Of a stretch of DNA of 64,000 nucleotides, positions 42,526-51,997 are shown one piece after another. The notes under the pieces were generated by a model. It searched no databases, was not told the DNA's origin, and was given only the letters and a program-made list of their open reading frames with translations. The position numbers and the translations under genes are program-made. Each line of letters begins with the position of its first letter. Within the stretch, counting starts at the first letter, position 1. Source of the DNA: Brassicibacter mesophilus (lineage in GTDB: Bacteria > Bacillota > Clostridia > Tissierellales > Proteiniboraceae); assembly GCF_050433385.1 (NCBI RefSeq), contig NZ_JBNPXI010000006.1, positions 1 to 64,000 on the forward strand, given 5' to 3'.

Positions 42526-45500
42526 CTACTCTCTCTCATTTCCCTTAAACATTTCAGTTTGTTTCAGCTTATCCATTCCACCTTCTATAGTGTATGGAGC
42601 ATATAGAGTAGAAATAAAAATCATACTCATCACAGTAAATATTACATAAAGTCTAAAATATGAAACTTCTCTTTTTTCGTGTTTATAGATTAGTACTAAT
42701 ATAACACTAATTAAAGAAATAATCACAGTTATGATTAATCCTTCATATCTAAAGCCAAGAAACTCTGGCAATCTGTAAAATAATATTTGAAATATCGTGT
42801 TACACAAAATAGCTGCTGTAATGATCACTCTATTGTCCTGCCAACTATCTTTTTTAACTATCTTAGATATTATCAATATAATACATCCAGGCAAAATCCA
42901 ATAAAGCTTTCTAATCATTGTCAACACCATTAGAAAAATGTTTTGAACCATGTTTCCAAGTCTTATATACAGAATCATTCTTCCTGAATTTGCACCAAAT
43001 TTTGAATCAGAGCTTTTTATTTTTAGAACATAGTCATTATTTTTACCTTCTAACCATGCTGCATATTTGTCATAATTACTCTCGATCAATATGGGATTAA
43101 TCGTATTCTCTTTTTTTATATTTGTCAGTATTTCTTCTTCAATTATCTTTCCATTTAAAAATCCTATTATACATATGTAGTTTGTATCAAGTGCGTTTTT
43201 TCCACTTGCCACAAGTGTTACTTCAGCATTATTGCTTTTATTGCTACTACTGATATATGGTGCTTCAGATATTTTAATAAGTGCTCCAGCGCTATCATGT
43301 AACTCTAGTTTTTGTTTTTTTATATAGTTATCCTTTCTATCTCCTAAGTAAAAAGTCAAATAGTAGCAGTCTGTGCTTTCTTTAAAGAACACATATCCTC
43401 TAGATTTATCTACTCCAAAGCTTATGCTGGCATTATTTTTCAATGAATATATTTCTTTTGGTGCTACTATATTTCCATCTGGCTCAAGCAAAGCATATTT
43501 TATTACACTTTCTTCACCACTATTTCTCTCTTTAAATAATATATGGACTCTGCCTTTATTATCAGCACTTGAATATATATCAATTATGTTTTCAGCATTA
43601 ATATTTTTTATATCACTATTATTTTTTATAATAATTCCTTGCTCATTGTACCCAACAATATATAGTTCATTTTCTACTTCTGCTATATTAAAGCCTTCTA
43701 TATTATCTATAATTTTTTGCTTGTTTTTATGGATTCTATCAAGATTATATAATGAACGGTTTTCTAGGTATAATATATTGTCATTATATAACCTTATCTT
43801 ATCAACATCAGTGCTTATATCATTTATATAGCTTTCTTGTTCTACTAAACCATCTACATTTACAACTATTTGCTTTAAACCTTTGTCTCCTTTTAACAGC
43901 AGTACTAATTTGCCATCAACATTACCATCATAAATCCTTTTAATATCATTTCCTTTTATCGTAACTGTATTTTCCCAAGGTTTAGAATTATATGCTATCA
44001 CGCTTGAAGCATTAAATCCGTAGCTACTGTTGTATATTAAAATTCCAAGAAGTAGTAATATAAAAATAACACTTGAGAATATTGGTTTCCCACCAAATAG
44101 TTTCTTTAGTTTACTATTCTTATTTATCACTTTAATCATAAATACTGCTATTATACAAACTAGTGCTATAATAACTAAATAAAGGAGTAGTAATTTTAAT
44201 GTGTGAATTTGTTCTTCTGTTATTTTCGAGAATGTTTTATCCTTGGCTGCATAGGCATAATAATCTATACAGCTTAAAACAAGCTCTCCTACTTCATCTA
44301 ATCTATGCACATTAATGTTTTCAATTGTATCATCTGGAGTATGTATTAATCCTTCTGAAGGATGTGAAAATGTAACAGCAGGAACCCCTCTATAATTAAA
44401 GCTCCAGTGATCACTGCTATCTGAATAATTATCAGTATTGTATTCTACTTTATTTTCATCAAGTACCTTTCTTATCTGTTGTAAAAATTCATTCATCTTT
44501 TTATTTGAAGAAAGTGAAGGAAAAGAGCTAAGCATAAGCTTTACTTCTTCTTTTGACCCTACCATATCTAAGTTTATATTTACAGTTTTATTTAGTGAAA
44601 ATAACGGTACATCTGTATAATGTAGAGATCCTTGACATCCGCTCTCCTCTGCATTAAATGCAGCAAATATTATTGTTCTTCTTGGCTTTATTTCGCTTTC
44701 CTTTATAGCTCTTGCTAGCTCAATAAGCATGCCTGTTCCGGATGCATTATCAAGTGCGCCTCCATATACTTTTCCATTTGGATCAGTCCCTACATGGTCA
44801 AAATGAGCACTTATTATTAATGCTTCTTCTTTTAGCTCTCTATCATTTCCCGGGATATATCCTATTACGTTTGATATTTCTAGCTTGGGAAATGTAAGAT
44901 TCAGGTTAATATCTAAGGTATAATCTTTTTTACTGTAGCTTAATAGCTCGTTAAATACCTTTTCTGTGACTAATATCTCAATAAATCCTTCTTTTACCTG
45001 CCAGCTTTCTTTTTCTCCTACGTATGTACTTTTGATGAACAAATCCTTATTTAAGCCATTTTGATTAGTATTAGACGGCTTTATAACTGCTTTAACACCT
45101 TTTTCAATAAGCTTATCAGTATTCTCTTTATCATGAGTATTCATGCTTGTTAATATAATTTCATCTTTACCTGGTTTAATTTCATCTAAGAAATTAGTCG
45201 CCTTCACTTTTCCTCTTGCACTTCCACCAAATGCATAATCGGAGGTTATCTCTCTAAAATCCTCTCTAAGCTCATATTGCTTTACTATATTTCCGTTTTT
45301 ATCTAGAACCTCAAGCTTTGTAGGCTGCTGTAAAATTGGAGAAATAACTTTAAAGGTTTGCAAATAGCTGCTATCTTCACTATATGGTTCAAGACCAATT
45401 TTTTTGAACTCTTCTGCTATATATTTTACTGCTTTCTCATTTCCTTCTGTTCCCGGCAACCTACCTCCGTATTCTACTGAAGAAAGCTGTTCAATATGCT

Positions 45501-45609
45501 TATGTGCATTTTCTTCATTAAACTCAACCGTGCTTATAGATGAACAGCCTGAAAGAACTATACATATAACCAATAACAAAACTATATATTTATTTTTATT
45601 ATTGAGCAT
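42526..45609 (-). CDS. M28 peptidase lipoprotein with C-terminal membrane helices
   Basis: The gene encodes a 1027-residue protein anchored at Cys22 (IVLSGC). It carries a PA-like insert (about 90-210) and a full M28 metallopeptidase domain: ISAHFDHVG, GGALDNASGTG, FNAEESGCQG, NINLDMVGS and the last ligand in EGLIHTPDD. A hydrophobic block near residue 480 (LLLLYLVIIALVCIIAVFMI) and a second near 530 follow. Then comes a beta-rich part of about 290 residues with short repeated motifs, and about four more membrane helices at the end. The architecture is unusual. The ATG at 45609 has a GGGGG ribosome site inside the end of the upstream lipoprotein gene, so the two are coupled. Confidence 0.85.
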   Translation of the reverse strand: MLNNKNKYIVLLLVICIVLSGCSSISTVEFNEENAHKHIEQLSSVEYGGRLPGTEGNEKAVKYIAEEFKKIGLEPYSEDSSYLQTFKVISPILQQPTKLEVLDKNGNIVKQYELREDFREITSDYAFGGSARGKVKATNFLDEIKPGKDEIILTSMNTHDKENTDKLIEKGVKAVIKPSNTNQNGLNKDLFIKSTYVGEKESWQVKEGFIEILVTEKVFNELLSYSKKDYTLDINLNLTFPKLEISNVIGYIPGNDRELKEEALIISAHFDHVGTDPNGKVYGGALDNASGTGMLIELARAIKESEIKPRRTIIFAAFNAEESGCQGSLHYTDVPLFSLNKTVNINLDMVGSKEEVKLMLSSFPSLSSNKKMNEFLQQIRKVLDENKVEYNTDNYSDSSDHWSFNYRGVPAVTFSHPSEGLIHTPDDTIENINVHRLDEVGELVLSCIDYYAYAAKDKTFSKITEEQIHTLKLLLLYLVIIALVCIIAVFMIKVINKNSKLKKLFGGKPIFSSVIFILLLLGILIYNSSYGFNASSVIAYNSKPWENTVTIKGNDIKRIYDGNVDGKLVLLLKGDKGLKQIVVNVDGLVEQESYINDISTDVDKIRLYNDNILYLENRSLYNLDRIHKNKQKIIDNIEGFNIAEVENELYIVGYNEQGIIIKNNSDIKNINAENIIDIYSSADNKGRVHILFKERNSGEESVIKYALLEPDGNIVAPKEIYSLKNNASISFGVDKSRGYVFFKESTDCYYLTFYLGDRKDNYIKKQKLELHDSAGALIKISEAPYISSSNKSNNAEVTLVASGKNALDTNYICIIGFLNGKIIEEEILTNIKKENTINPILIESNYDKYAAWLEGKNNDYVLKIKSSDSKFGANSGRMILYIRLGNMVQNIFLMVLTMIRKLYWILPGCIILIISKIVKKDSWQDNRVIITAAILCNTIFQILFYRLPEFLGFRYEGLIITVIISLISVILVLIYKHEKREVSYFRLYVIFTVMSMIFISTLYAPYTIEGGMDKLKQTEMFKGNERE

Positions 45610-45610
45610 G

Positions 45611-46906
45611 TTATAACCCCCTAACATACTCTAACCATTCTTCTTCTAATTCTAATAAATCTTTACCATATACTTCATAAAGAGCTTCATCTACTTCTTT
45701 CAATTGGTTTGCATTGAAAAGCTCCATGTATTTATCGATACTATATTGTTCGATCATGTATTTTGCAAATGAGTATAACTCAGTATGTATTATCTCTTTA
45801 TCAGAATCAACTCTTAAATAATATGCATCTAAATTTTCTAATGGTATGTAGTTATCAGATATTATAACTTCTTTCACATTTATACTTGGATTTTTCTCTT
45901 CGAAAAACAACCAGTTATATAATCCAATTTCAGTACTGTCATTTAAAGGCTTTCCAATTTGACTTATTAATACTTTGAAGATCGCATAATTATATGAGAT
46001 ATCATCTTCTTTATATAGATCATTGCAATCTCCAAGCCAGTAACAATGATCATTGTCCTTATTTTTCATAAACCAATCCTTATTTAAGAAAAAGTAATAA
46101 TCTATTTTATCTTTATATTTCATATTCAGTTTAATTGAAATTGTGTCATAAGCTTTCTCTCTTGTTTCTATTATCTTTCGGATATCCTTTTCAACATTTT
46201 GGTCATAGCTACCATAGTGAAATACAAAATTTTCACTATCAACTTTTTTATAATCATCAAGCTTGAAAATATTATCTCCTAATGAATCTAATGTCCACTC
46301 AGTATCACCTTTATTAAACTTACCAGAATATTTTTCATTTTTATTTATTAAAATAGCATAGTCAGTATTATAAGAATGCATTATAGAATATGTGTACGGT
46401 AAATCTTGATTATCTACTGTCCCATTTACATAAAGATATTTTCTCTTATTCAATGGATTAGGTACAACAAATCTATACATTGCTCTATCACTGTTTTCCA
46501 ATGCCTTATCTTCAATAAATAACTGCTCATTATCAACTCTTATAGGAAGCTTTTCATTTATTCTTCCAAAAAAAGCATTTGTAGAAGGATTTCCTATCAC
46601 TTCAATATGATTCTGTTTTATGTCATCTTCAGTTACTTCTTTATCAGTTTTTATAATTGCATTTTTATAATACATAATATCAGTTTCTGCTAACTTTTTG
46701 CTTATTTTATTATCTCTTTCATTTCCAATTGTTCCATAAACTATAATCGTAGTTTCTCCATTCTTTTCTTTATTAATAAAATCCATCATTCCAGTCATAT
46801 CTTTAAATATCTCACTATCAGTACTAACTATGCTACTACATCCTGAAAATAAAAAAGAAAAAGCAGTAAACAATAATAACAATACAAAACTTAATTTATT
46901 TTTCAT
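45611..46906 (-). CDS. Lipoprotein with degenerate peptidase_MA-like domain
   Basis: The gene encodes a 431-residue lipoprotein (Cys23 in FSGC). The C-terminal half (about 235-430) follows the plan of peptidase MA-like gluzincins (FHYGSYDQNVEKDIRKIIETREKAYDTI, then FLNKDWF, SYNYAIFKVLISQIG, a WLFFEE region and EVYGKDLLELEEEWLEYVR). The place where HExxH should stand reads SYNYAIFKV, so zinc ligands are absent. It is probably a non-catalytic relative. The CDS ends 1 bp before the M28 start; the pair is one unit. This assignment is by pattern and needs a profile search. Confidence 0.6.
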   Translation of the reverse strand: MKNKLSFVLLLLFTAFSFLFSGCSSIVSTDSEIFKDMTGMMDFINKEKNGETTIIVYGTIGNERDNKISKKLAETDIMYYKNAIIKTDKEVTEDDIKQNHIEVIGNPSTNAFFGRINEKLPIRVDNEQLFIEDKALENSDRAMYRFVVPNPLNKRKYLYVNGTVDNQDLPYTYSIMHSYNTDYAILINKNEKYSGKFNKGDTEWTLDSLGDNIFKLDDYKKVDSENFVFHYGSYDQNVEKDIRKIIETREKAYDTISIKLNMKYKDKIDYYFFLNKDWFMKNKDNDHCYWLGDCNDLYKEDDISYNYAIFKVLISQIGKPLNDSTEIGLYNWLFFEEKNPSINVKEVIISDNYIPLENLDAYYLRVDSDKEIIHTELYSFAKYMIEQYSIDKYMELFNANQLKEVDEALYEVYGKDLLELEEEWLEYVRGL

Positions 46907-47231
46907 TTGAACCCCCCTGGTTTGGTATTATTAGTTAGCTATAAGAAACCTCAATTCTTAAAAAACCATATTTATTATCTATACATTAATTATATAATTA
47001 TTTTAAAATACTAAAATGCATATCGTCTATACTATACACATGTCAGCCTAAAATGTCAGTTTATTAAACTTTATTAAAAAAAGTCATTATTGGATATGTA
47101 TGTAAATACATTATAATCATACCATATATGTTTATTTGTATAATATAGACATTATGGAAGGATAGCAGATAAAAAGATAGAATAGTAATATATATTGTAA
47201 TGTATTTATTTTTTTAAGTGAGGTGACCAAT
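46907..47231. other. Divergent intergenic region with possible promoter
   Basis: This 325-bp AT-rich gap lies between a leftward lipoprotein gene and a rightward small gene. On the plus strand, TTGGAT (47090-47095), a 16-bp spacer and TATAAT (47112-47117) form a fair promoter, and the spacer is itself an ATGTAT/ATACAT palindrome. A second TATAAT is at 47139-47144. No gene is seen. Confidence 0.45.
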
Positions 47232-47546
47232 ATGAACAATGAAAAAGAAATAATAGAGCAGACTAAAAAAGTATTTAAAAATAGGCAATTATCTCTAGCC
47301 TGCTTATATATAGGACTTATCGTCCTATGCTTTGGGGCTATTAACATTATTCCATTAATAATTGGAATCACTTTGATCGTAGCATTTTTTGTGTTATCAT
47401 TAATTTTTTGGAAGTGTCCTTGCTGTGGTGAGCATTTTGAAGTAAGACATGGTAGAATGGATAGAATAACACATTGTCCATTTTGCGGAGTCAGATTAAG
47501 GTATAGCGATTATGGACCTGATGACTATGATCGATATTTAAAATGA
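47232..47546 (+). CDS. Small membrane protein with zinc ribbon
   Basis: The gene encodes a 104-residue protein with two adjacent membrane helices (about 22-64) and a C-terminal zinc ribbon CPCCGEHFEVRHG...CPFCGVRLRY. The ATG at 47232 has GAGGTG 6 bp before it; an in-frame GTG nine bases upstream falls inside the ribosome site. The family and role are unknown. It is a single gene. Confidence 0.7.
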   Translation: MNNEKEIIEQTKKVFKNRQLSLACLYIGLIVLCFGAINIIPLIIGITLIVAFFVLSLIFWKCPCCGEHFEVRHGRMDRITHCPFCGVRLRYSDYGPDDYDRYLK

Positions 47547-47576
47547 AACAGCTATATAACTAACGAAGAAGAGGAA

Positions 47577-47594
47577 AAGGAGCTTTCGCTCCTT
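47577..47594. terminator. Short hairpin between convergent genes
   Basis: The stem AAGGAGC / GCTCCTT with a TTTC loop lies between the zinc-ribbon gene and the ferritin-like gene. T runs are short, so it is a weak terminator. Confidence 0.55.
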
Positions 47595-47595
47595 A

Positions 47596-48036
47596 TTAAT
47601 CCTCTTCAGCCTCTTCTTCAAATAATATAGGTATTCTCATTGCATGCTTAGCCTCAACTGTCCTTGTCATAAAAAACAAATCTTTTAGATATTTATTTGG
47701 TGCTTTTAGATATTGTTCACCATACTTTTGATAATCTTTAGTTTCAGCTATTACTCTTTGTTTAAGTGCTGTATCATAGTCAGTTATAGTAACTGGCTTA
47801 AGAGGACTTGGTTTAAAATATCTACCAGTTAGCATATAGTACGCACTCTGCATATTTTCTGCATGCTTCTTTTCATCTGCGCTAAATTCAAGTATTATTT
47901 TCTTAGCAAGTGGAGTTGGAGCAAGCTTTGCTAGTTCTTTATAATACAAACTGTCTTGCATTTCATCTTGAATGTATTCTTCAATATCCTCAATTAGCTG
48001 AGCATAATATTCATAATAATAAGTGTCTGGATACAT
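47596..48036 (-). CDS. Ferritin-like diiron-fold protein
   Basis: The gene encodes a 146-residue helical protein of the rubrerythrin/ferritin-like superfamily. Carboxylate and His ligands appear as DEMQDSLYYKEL, FSADEKKHAENM and TRTVEAKHAMRI, a spacing that fits a diiron centre with two E-x-x-H sets. It has no rubredoxin tail. Similar Firmicute proteins are called DUF- or CotJC-like; the role may be oxidative protection or spore coat. AGGTGAG lies before the ATG. Confidence 0.75.
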   Translation of the reverse strand: MYPDTYYYEYYAQLIEDIEEYIQDEMQDSLYYKELAKLAPTPLAKKIILEFSADEKKHAENMQSAYYMLTGRYFKPSPLKPVTITDYDTALKQRVIAETKDYQKYGEQYLKAPNKYLKDLFFMTRTVEAKHAMRIPILFEEEAEED

Positions 48037-48188
48037 AATCTCACCTCCACTATTATTCTATTCATAGCATGTTTTATTGTGATATCTCTTGATTCTGTAC
48101 GCGCTGAAAACTTAACACAATTTTAATAGAAAATATAGTATCATTAAAATAGGACAAGTAAAATATACATATATCATGAGGTGATAAT

Positions 48189-49484
48189 ATGCGTAACAGG
48201 CATTTAATAGTTATATCCTTTGACGCTTTAAGTGCAATTGACTATAAGCATCTACATACCCTACCTAATTTCAGTCAATTAATAAATAATGGAACTTATG
48301 TAAATAACGTTAAAACAGTATACCCATCGCTTACATACCCAGCACATGTCTCAATAATAACTGGAAGACTGCCAAAGGATCACGGAATAATTAATAATAC
48401 TTTACTACAGCCCGGAAGAAAGTCTCCAGACTGGTACTGGAAATATAAGCATATAAAAGGTGGAACATTATTCGACTCTGCTAAAAAAGCAGGTCTTACT
48501 ACTGCTGCATTGCTTTGGCCTGTAACGGCAAAAGCCAAGATAGACTACAACATGCCAGAAATTTTCCCTAATAGACCTTGGCAAAACCAAATTCTTGTTT
48601 CTCTTTTTAATGGTTCTCCTATTATGCAAATTCAATTGAACAATAAATATGGCCATATTAGAAAAGGATTAAGACAGCCTGAGCTTGATGATTTTACACT
48701 TGCAAGCACGCTTGATTTAATAAAAAACAAGAGACCTAACCTTATGATGATACATTTTACTGATTTAGACACTCAAAGACATCATTATGGGTTTGATTCT
48801 AATGAAGCGATTGAAGCTATCAAGCGTCATGATGCTAGGCTTGGTAAAATCATGAAGACCATAAAAGATGCTGGGATTAATGACAATACAACGATTGTAG
48901 CTTTAGGTGATCACAGTCAAATAGATGAAAGTAAAGTTATTAGTTTAAATACTTTATTTGTTCAAAATTCACTAATTCAGCTTGATAAAGGAGATAATGC
49001 AAAAAATTGGCAAGCATATGTTAAAAGCTGTGACGGCTCAGCATACGTGTATTTGAAAAATTCTAGCGACAAGGGCATTAAAAGTAAAGTTGGCAGCATT
49101 ATTAATTCATTTATGCAGAATCCAGATTGTGGCATAGAAAAAGTATATAGCACCAACCAAGCAGCAGCCCTTGGTGCAGACCCAAACTGCTATTTAATGC
49201 TAGAAGCAAAAAAAGACTATTATTTTATAGAAAGTACTAAAGGAGAAGTCATTGAGAACATTTATGATGCTTCCATAGGTAAAAAGGTTACTAAGGCTGC
49301 TCATGGATATCATCCAGATAAGCCAAATTACGGGACATGCTTTATGGCAGCTGGAAAAAGTATAAAAAAGGGAAAAGTAATTGACAAAATCAGTCTTATT
49401 GATGAAGGTCCTACGTTTGCTGAACTCTTAGGGATTAAAATCGATAATTCATACGGCAGAGTTATCCAAGAGATACTTGAATAA
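48189..49484 (+). CDS. Alkaline phosphatase superfamily nucleotide pyrophosphatase/phosphodiesterase
   Basis: The gene encodes a 431-residue enzyme of the type I phosphodiesterase group. Metal sites are ISFDALSA, the catalytic Thr/Ser in VYPSLTYPAHVSIITG, HFTDLDTQRHHYG, ALGDHSQI and the last His in AAHGYHPD. There is no signal peptide, so the enzyme is probably cytosolic. The substrate is a phosphodiester or pyrophosphate bond, perhaps of nucleotides. GAGGTGAT lies before the ATG. It precedes an Atg22-like transporter by 17 bp in the same direction, so the two likely form an operon. Confidence 0.85.
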   Translation: MRNRHLIVISFDALSAIDYKHLHTLPNFSQLINNGTYVNNVKTVYPSLTYPAHVSIITGRLPKDHGIINNTLLQPGRKSPDWYWKYKHIKGGTLFDSAKKAGLTTAALLWPVTAKAKIDYNMPEIFPNRPWQNQILVSLFNGSPIMQIQLNNKYGHIRKGLRQPELDDFTLASTLDLIKNKRPNLMMIHFTDLDTQRHHYGFDSNEAIEAIKRHDARLGKIMKTIKDAGINDNTTIVALGDHSQIDESKVISLNTLFVQNSLIQLDKGDNAKNWQAYVKSCDGSAYVYLKNSSDKGIKSKVGSIINSFMQNPDCGIEKVYSTNQAAALGADPNCYLMLEAKKDYYFIESTKGEVIENIYDASIGKKVTKAAHGYHPDKPNYGTCFMAAGKSIKKGKVIDKISLIDEGPTFAELLGIKIDNSYGRVIQEILE

Positions 49485-49501
49485 TATTTAGGAGGTGTTC
49501 T

Positions 49502-50740
49502 ATGTTTAAGGTCAACAAGGAAGAAAAAAGCTGGATTTTGTATGACTGGGCAAATTCTGCATATACACTAACTATAACCTCAACTATTCTTCCACTATAT
49601 TTTAAAGCTGCTGCAGAAAGTGCTGGAATTGCTGCATCAACCTCAACTGCTTATTGGGGATATGCAAATTCTATTTCTACACTCATATTATCGTTATTGG
49701 CTCCAATACTAGGTACTATTGCAGACTATAGGAATTATAAGAAAAAATTTTTTACTTTCTTTTTATTTACAGGTGTATTTTTCACAGTAATGTATTCGTT
49801 TGTACCTCAATCACAATGGATATGGCTTTTAGCTTTATACATAATAACCGCTATAGGCTTTTCTGGAGCAAATATTTTTTATGATTCATTTCTTGTAGAT
49901 GTTACCACTAATGATAGGATGGATAGAATATCTACATCAGGCTTTGCATTTGGATATATAGGAAGCACTATACCATTTATCATTTGTATAGCTATTATAT
50001 TGCTTTCTCAAAAAGAAATACTGCCTATATCGTACATATCAGCCTGCAAAATATCTTTCATAATCACTGCTATTTGGTGGTTTACATTTTCTTTACCATT
50101 TCTTAAGAACGTAAAGCAAAAGCACTATGTTGAGCCTGAACCTAACCCTGTACTAAATAGCTTCAAACGACTTTTTAAAACACTTAAGAATATCAAAAGC
50201 CATAAAAAGCTTTTCATTTTTCTATTAGCATATTTCTTTTATATTGATGGAGTAGGTACAATTATAAAAATGGCAACATCTTATGGCTCAGATTTAGGAG
50301 TAAGTCCGACATCACTTCTGATAATACTCCTTGTTACACAATTTGTTGCATTTCCTTGCGCTCTTTTATATGGCAAATTGTCTCAAAGATTCTCAACAAA
50401 AAAATTAATATATTTTGCAATAATAATATATATTGGTATTTGTATTTATGCCTATTTCTTAAAAACAACTTTAGATTTCTGGATATTAGCAATGCTTGTT
50501 GGCACATCTCAAGGAGGTATACAAGCACTCTCTCGTTCTTACTATGCAAAGCTTGTCCCTAAAGAAAACTCTAATGAATTCTTTGGATTCTACAATATCT
50601 TCGGTAAATTCGCTGCTATTTTTGGACCATTTTTAGTAGGAATTGTTGCTCAGATGACAGGTAAGACAAATAATGGAGTATTCAGTATAATAATACTATT
50701 TATCATCGGTGGAATATTATTAGCTAGAACACCAGAATAG
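49502..50740 (+). CDS. MFS transporter, Atg22/UMF1-like
   Basis: The gene encodes a 412-residue membrane protein with 12 helices. The start YDWANSAYTLTITSTILPLYF and GGIQALSRSYYAKLVPKENSNEFFGFYNIFGKFAAIFGPFLVG region are signature sequences of the UMF1 (vacuole effluxer Atg22-like) family. Bacterial members are thought to export small molecules, perhaps amino acids or sugars; the substrate is unknown. AGGAGG lies before the ATG. It is coupled to the phosphodiesterase gene before it. Confidence 0.9.
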   Translation: MFKVNKEEKSWILYDWANSAYTLTITSTILPLYFKAAAESAGIAASTSTAYWGYANSISTLILSLLAPILGTIADYRNYKKKFFTFFLFTGVFFTVMYSFVPQSQWIWLLALYIITAIGFSGANIFYDSFLVDVTTNDRMDRISTSGFAFGYIGSTIPFIICIAIILLSQKEILPISYISACKISFIITAIWWFTFSLPFLKNVKQKHYVEPEPNPVLNSFKRLFKTLKNIKSHKKLFIFLLAYFFYIDGVGTIIKMATSYGSDLGVSPTSLLIILLVTQFVAFPCALLYGKLSQRFSTKKLIYFAIIIYIGICIYAYFLKTTLDFWILAMLVGTSQGGIQALSRSYYAKLVPKENSNEFFGFYNIFGKFAAIFGPFLVGIVAQMTGKTNNGVFSIIILFIIGGILLARTPE

Positions 50741-50744
50741 AGTA

Positions 50745-50780
50745 AAAAAGTCGTCACACTTAGTAATGTGGCGACTTTTT
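50745..50780. terminator. Bidirectional terminator
   Basis: The 14-bp stem AAAAAGTCGTCACA (50745-50758) / TGTGGCGACTTTTT (50767-50780) has one G-T pair and T runs on both sides. It ends the Atg22-like gene and the salvage operon. Confidence 0.93.
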
Positions 50781-50787
50781 GTCCTTA

Positions 50788-51978
50788 TTATATCATTGAA
50801 AGTGCGTGTTCTAAATCATCTATAATATCTTCAGCATCTTCAAGTCCAACAGATATTCTAATCATACTTTCAGTGAGTCCAAATTTCTTAAGCTCTTCTT
50901 TTGGATAACCTCTATGCGTCATAGCAGCTGGAACCTCTACAAGAGTCTCACAATCACCTAAGCTTACTGCAAGTTGAGCTAGCTTAACGCTATCTACTAC
51001 TTTTTTTGCTTCCTCTAATCCACCATCTACCTCAAAGCTTATCATTGCACCAAAGCCCTTCATTTGCTCTTTTGCAATATTATGACCTTTGAAGTTTTCA
51101 AGCCCAGGATACATTACTTCCTTTACTTTCGGGTGCTCTTCTAAGAATCTTGCAACTTCAAATGCATTTTTCTCATGCTGTCTCATTCTTACACCAAGAG
51201 TTTTTAGTCCTCTTAGCAGAAGCCATGCGTTAAATGGGCTCATTACTCCACCAAACTCACACATGTAGTCAAATTTTAGCTCTTGTATATAGTCAGCATT
51301 CTTTGAAACTGCTACTCCGCCAACAACATCTCCATGTCCGCAGATGTATTTTGTTGCACTATGAACAACTACATCTGCTCCTAAGGTAAGAGGTTTTTGA
51401 AAATATGGAGTTGCAAAAGTATTATCTATTACTACTTTAACATTTTTCTTTTTAGCTATTTCAGCAACTTTTTTGATATCAATAAGAGCAAGATTGGGAT
51501 TTGAAGGAGTTTCAAAATATATAACTTTTGTATTGTTATCTATTAATTCTTCTAAACCTTCAAGCTCTGACAAATCAGCTACCTTATATCTAACGTTATA
51601 CTGTGGAAGAACCTTAGTAACTACATTGTAGCTTGAACCATATATTGTTCTATTAACAATAACATTATCTCCTGGCTTTAAGAAAGAAAATAATACTGAG
51701 CTAATAGCAGCCATACCTGAAGCAAAGGCAACTGCACCATTTCCTTCTTCAAGTGCAGCCATTCTATTTTCAAACAATCTTAATGTTGGATTATTTCCTC
51801 TAGTATATACATAGTCATTGCTTTCAAAAGACATAACCTTTTCTACATGCTCAATGTTTTCAAATACGAATGTTGATGTTTGAAATATAGGCGGGTTAAG
51901 TGAATTTTTAGGATTTTTTCCTTCTCCACCTGCATGTATCGACATTGTATCAAATTTGTAGTTCTTATTTTTATCCAT
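50788..51978 (-). CDS. Methionine gamma-lyase / cystathionine gamma-synthase family PLP enzyme
   Basis: This is a PLP-dependent gamma-eliminating enzyme of 396 residues. The internal aldimine Lys lies in VVHSATKYICGHGDVVGG; other sites are YTRGNNPTLRLFE, FASGMAAISS and ETPSNPNL. The region aligned to the active-site loop of known methionine gamma-lyases has YGSS where they have YGCT, so the diagnostic Cys is a Ser. It could split methionine to methanethiol, ammonia and 2-oxobutyrate, or work on homocysteine or cystathionine. It is the last gene of the nucleoside salvage operon. GGGGGTG lies before the ATG. Confidence 0.88.
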   Translation of the reverse strand: MDKNKNYKFDTMSIHAGGEGKNPKNSLNPPIFQTSTFVFENIEHVEKVMSFESNDYVYTRGNNPTLRLFENRMAALEEGNGAVAFASGMAAISSVLFSFLKPGDNVIVNRTIYGSSYNVVTKVLPQYNVRYKVADLSELEGLEELIDNNTKVIYFETPSNPNLALIDIKKVAEIAKKKNVKVVIDNTFATPYFQKPLTLGADVVVHSATKYICGHGDVVGGVAVSKNADYIQELKFDYMCEFGGVMSPFNAWLLLRGLKTLGVRMRQHEKNAFEVARFLEEHPKVKEVMYPGLENFKGHNIAKEQMKGFGAMISFEVDGGLEEAKKVVDSVKLAQLAVSLGDCETLVEVPAAMTHRGYPKEELKKFGLTESMIRISVGLEDAEDIIDDLEHALSMI

Positions 51979-51997
51979 CTTTACACCCCCAGTTTAT

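Noticed and set aside
43373..43831. Long plus-strand reading frame inside the M28 gene
   Set aside because: It has no ribosome site and a low-complexity hydrophobic translation, and runs antisense to a gene with clear peptidase motifs.
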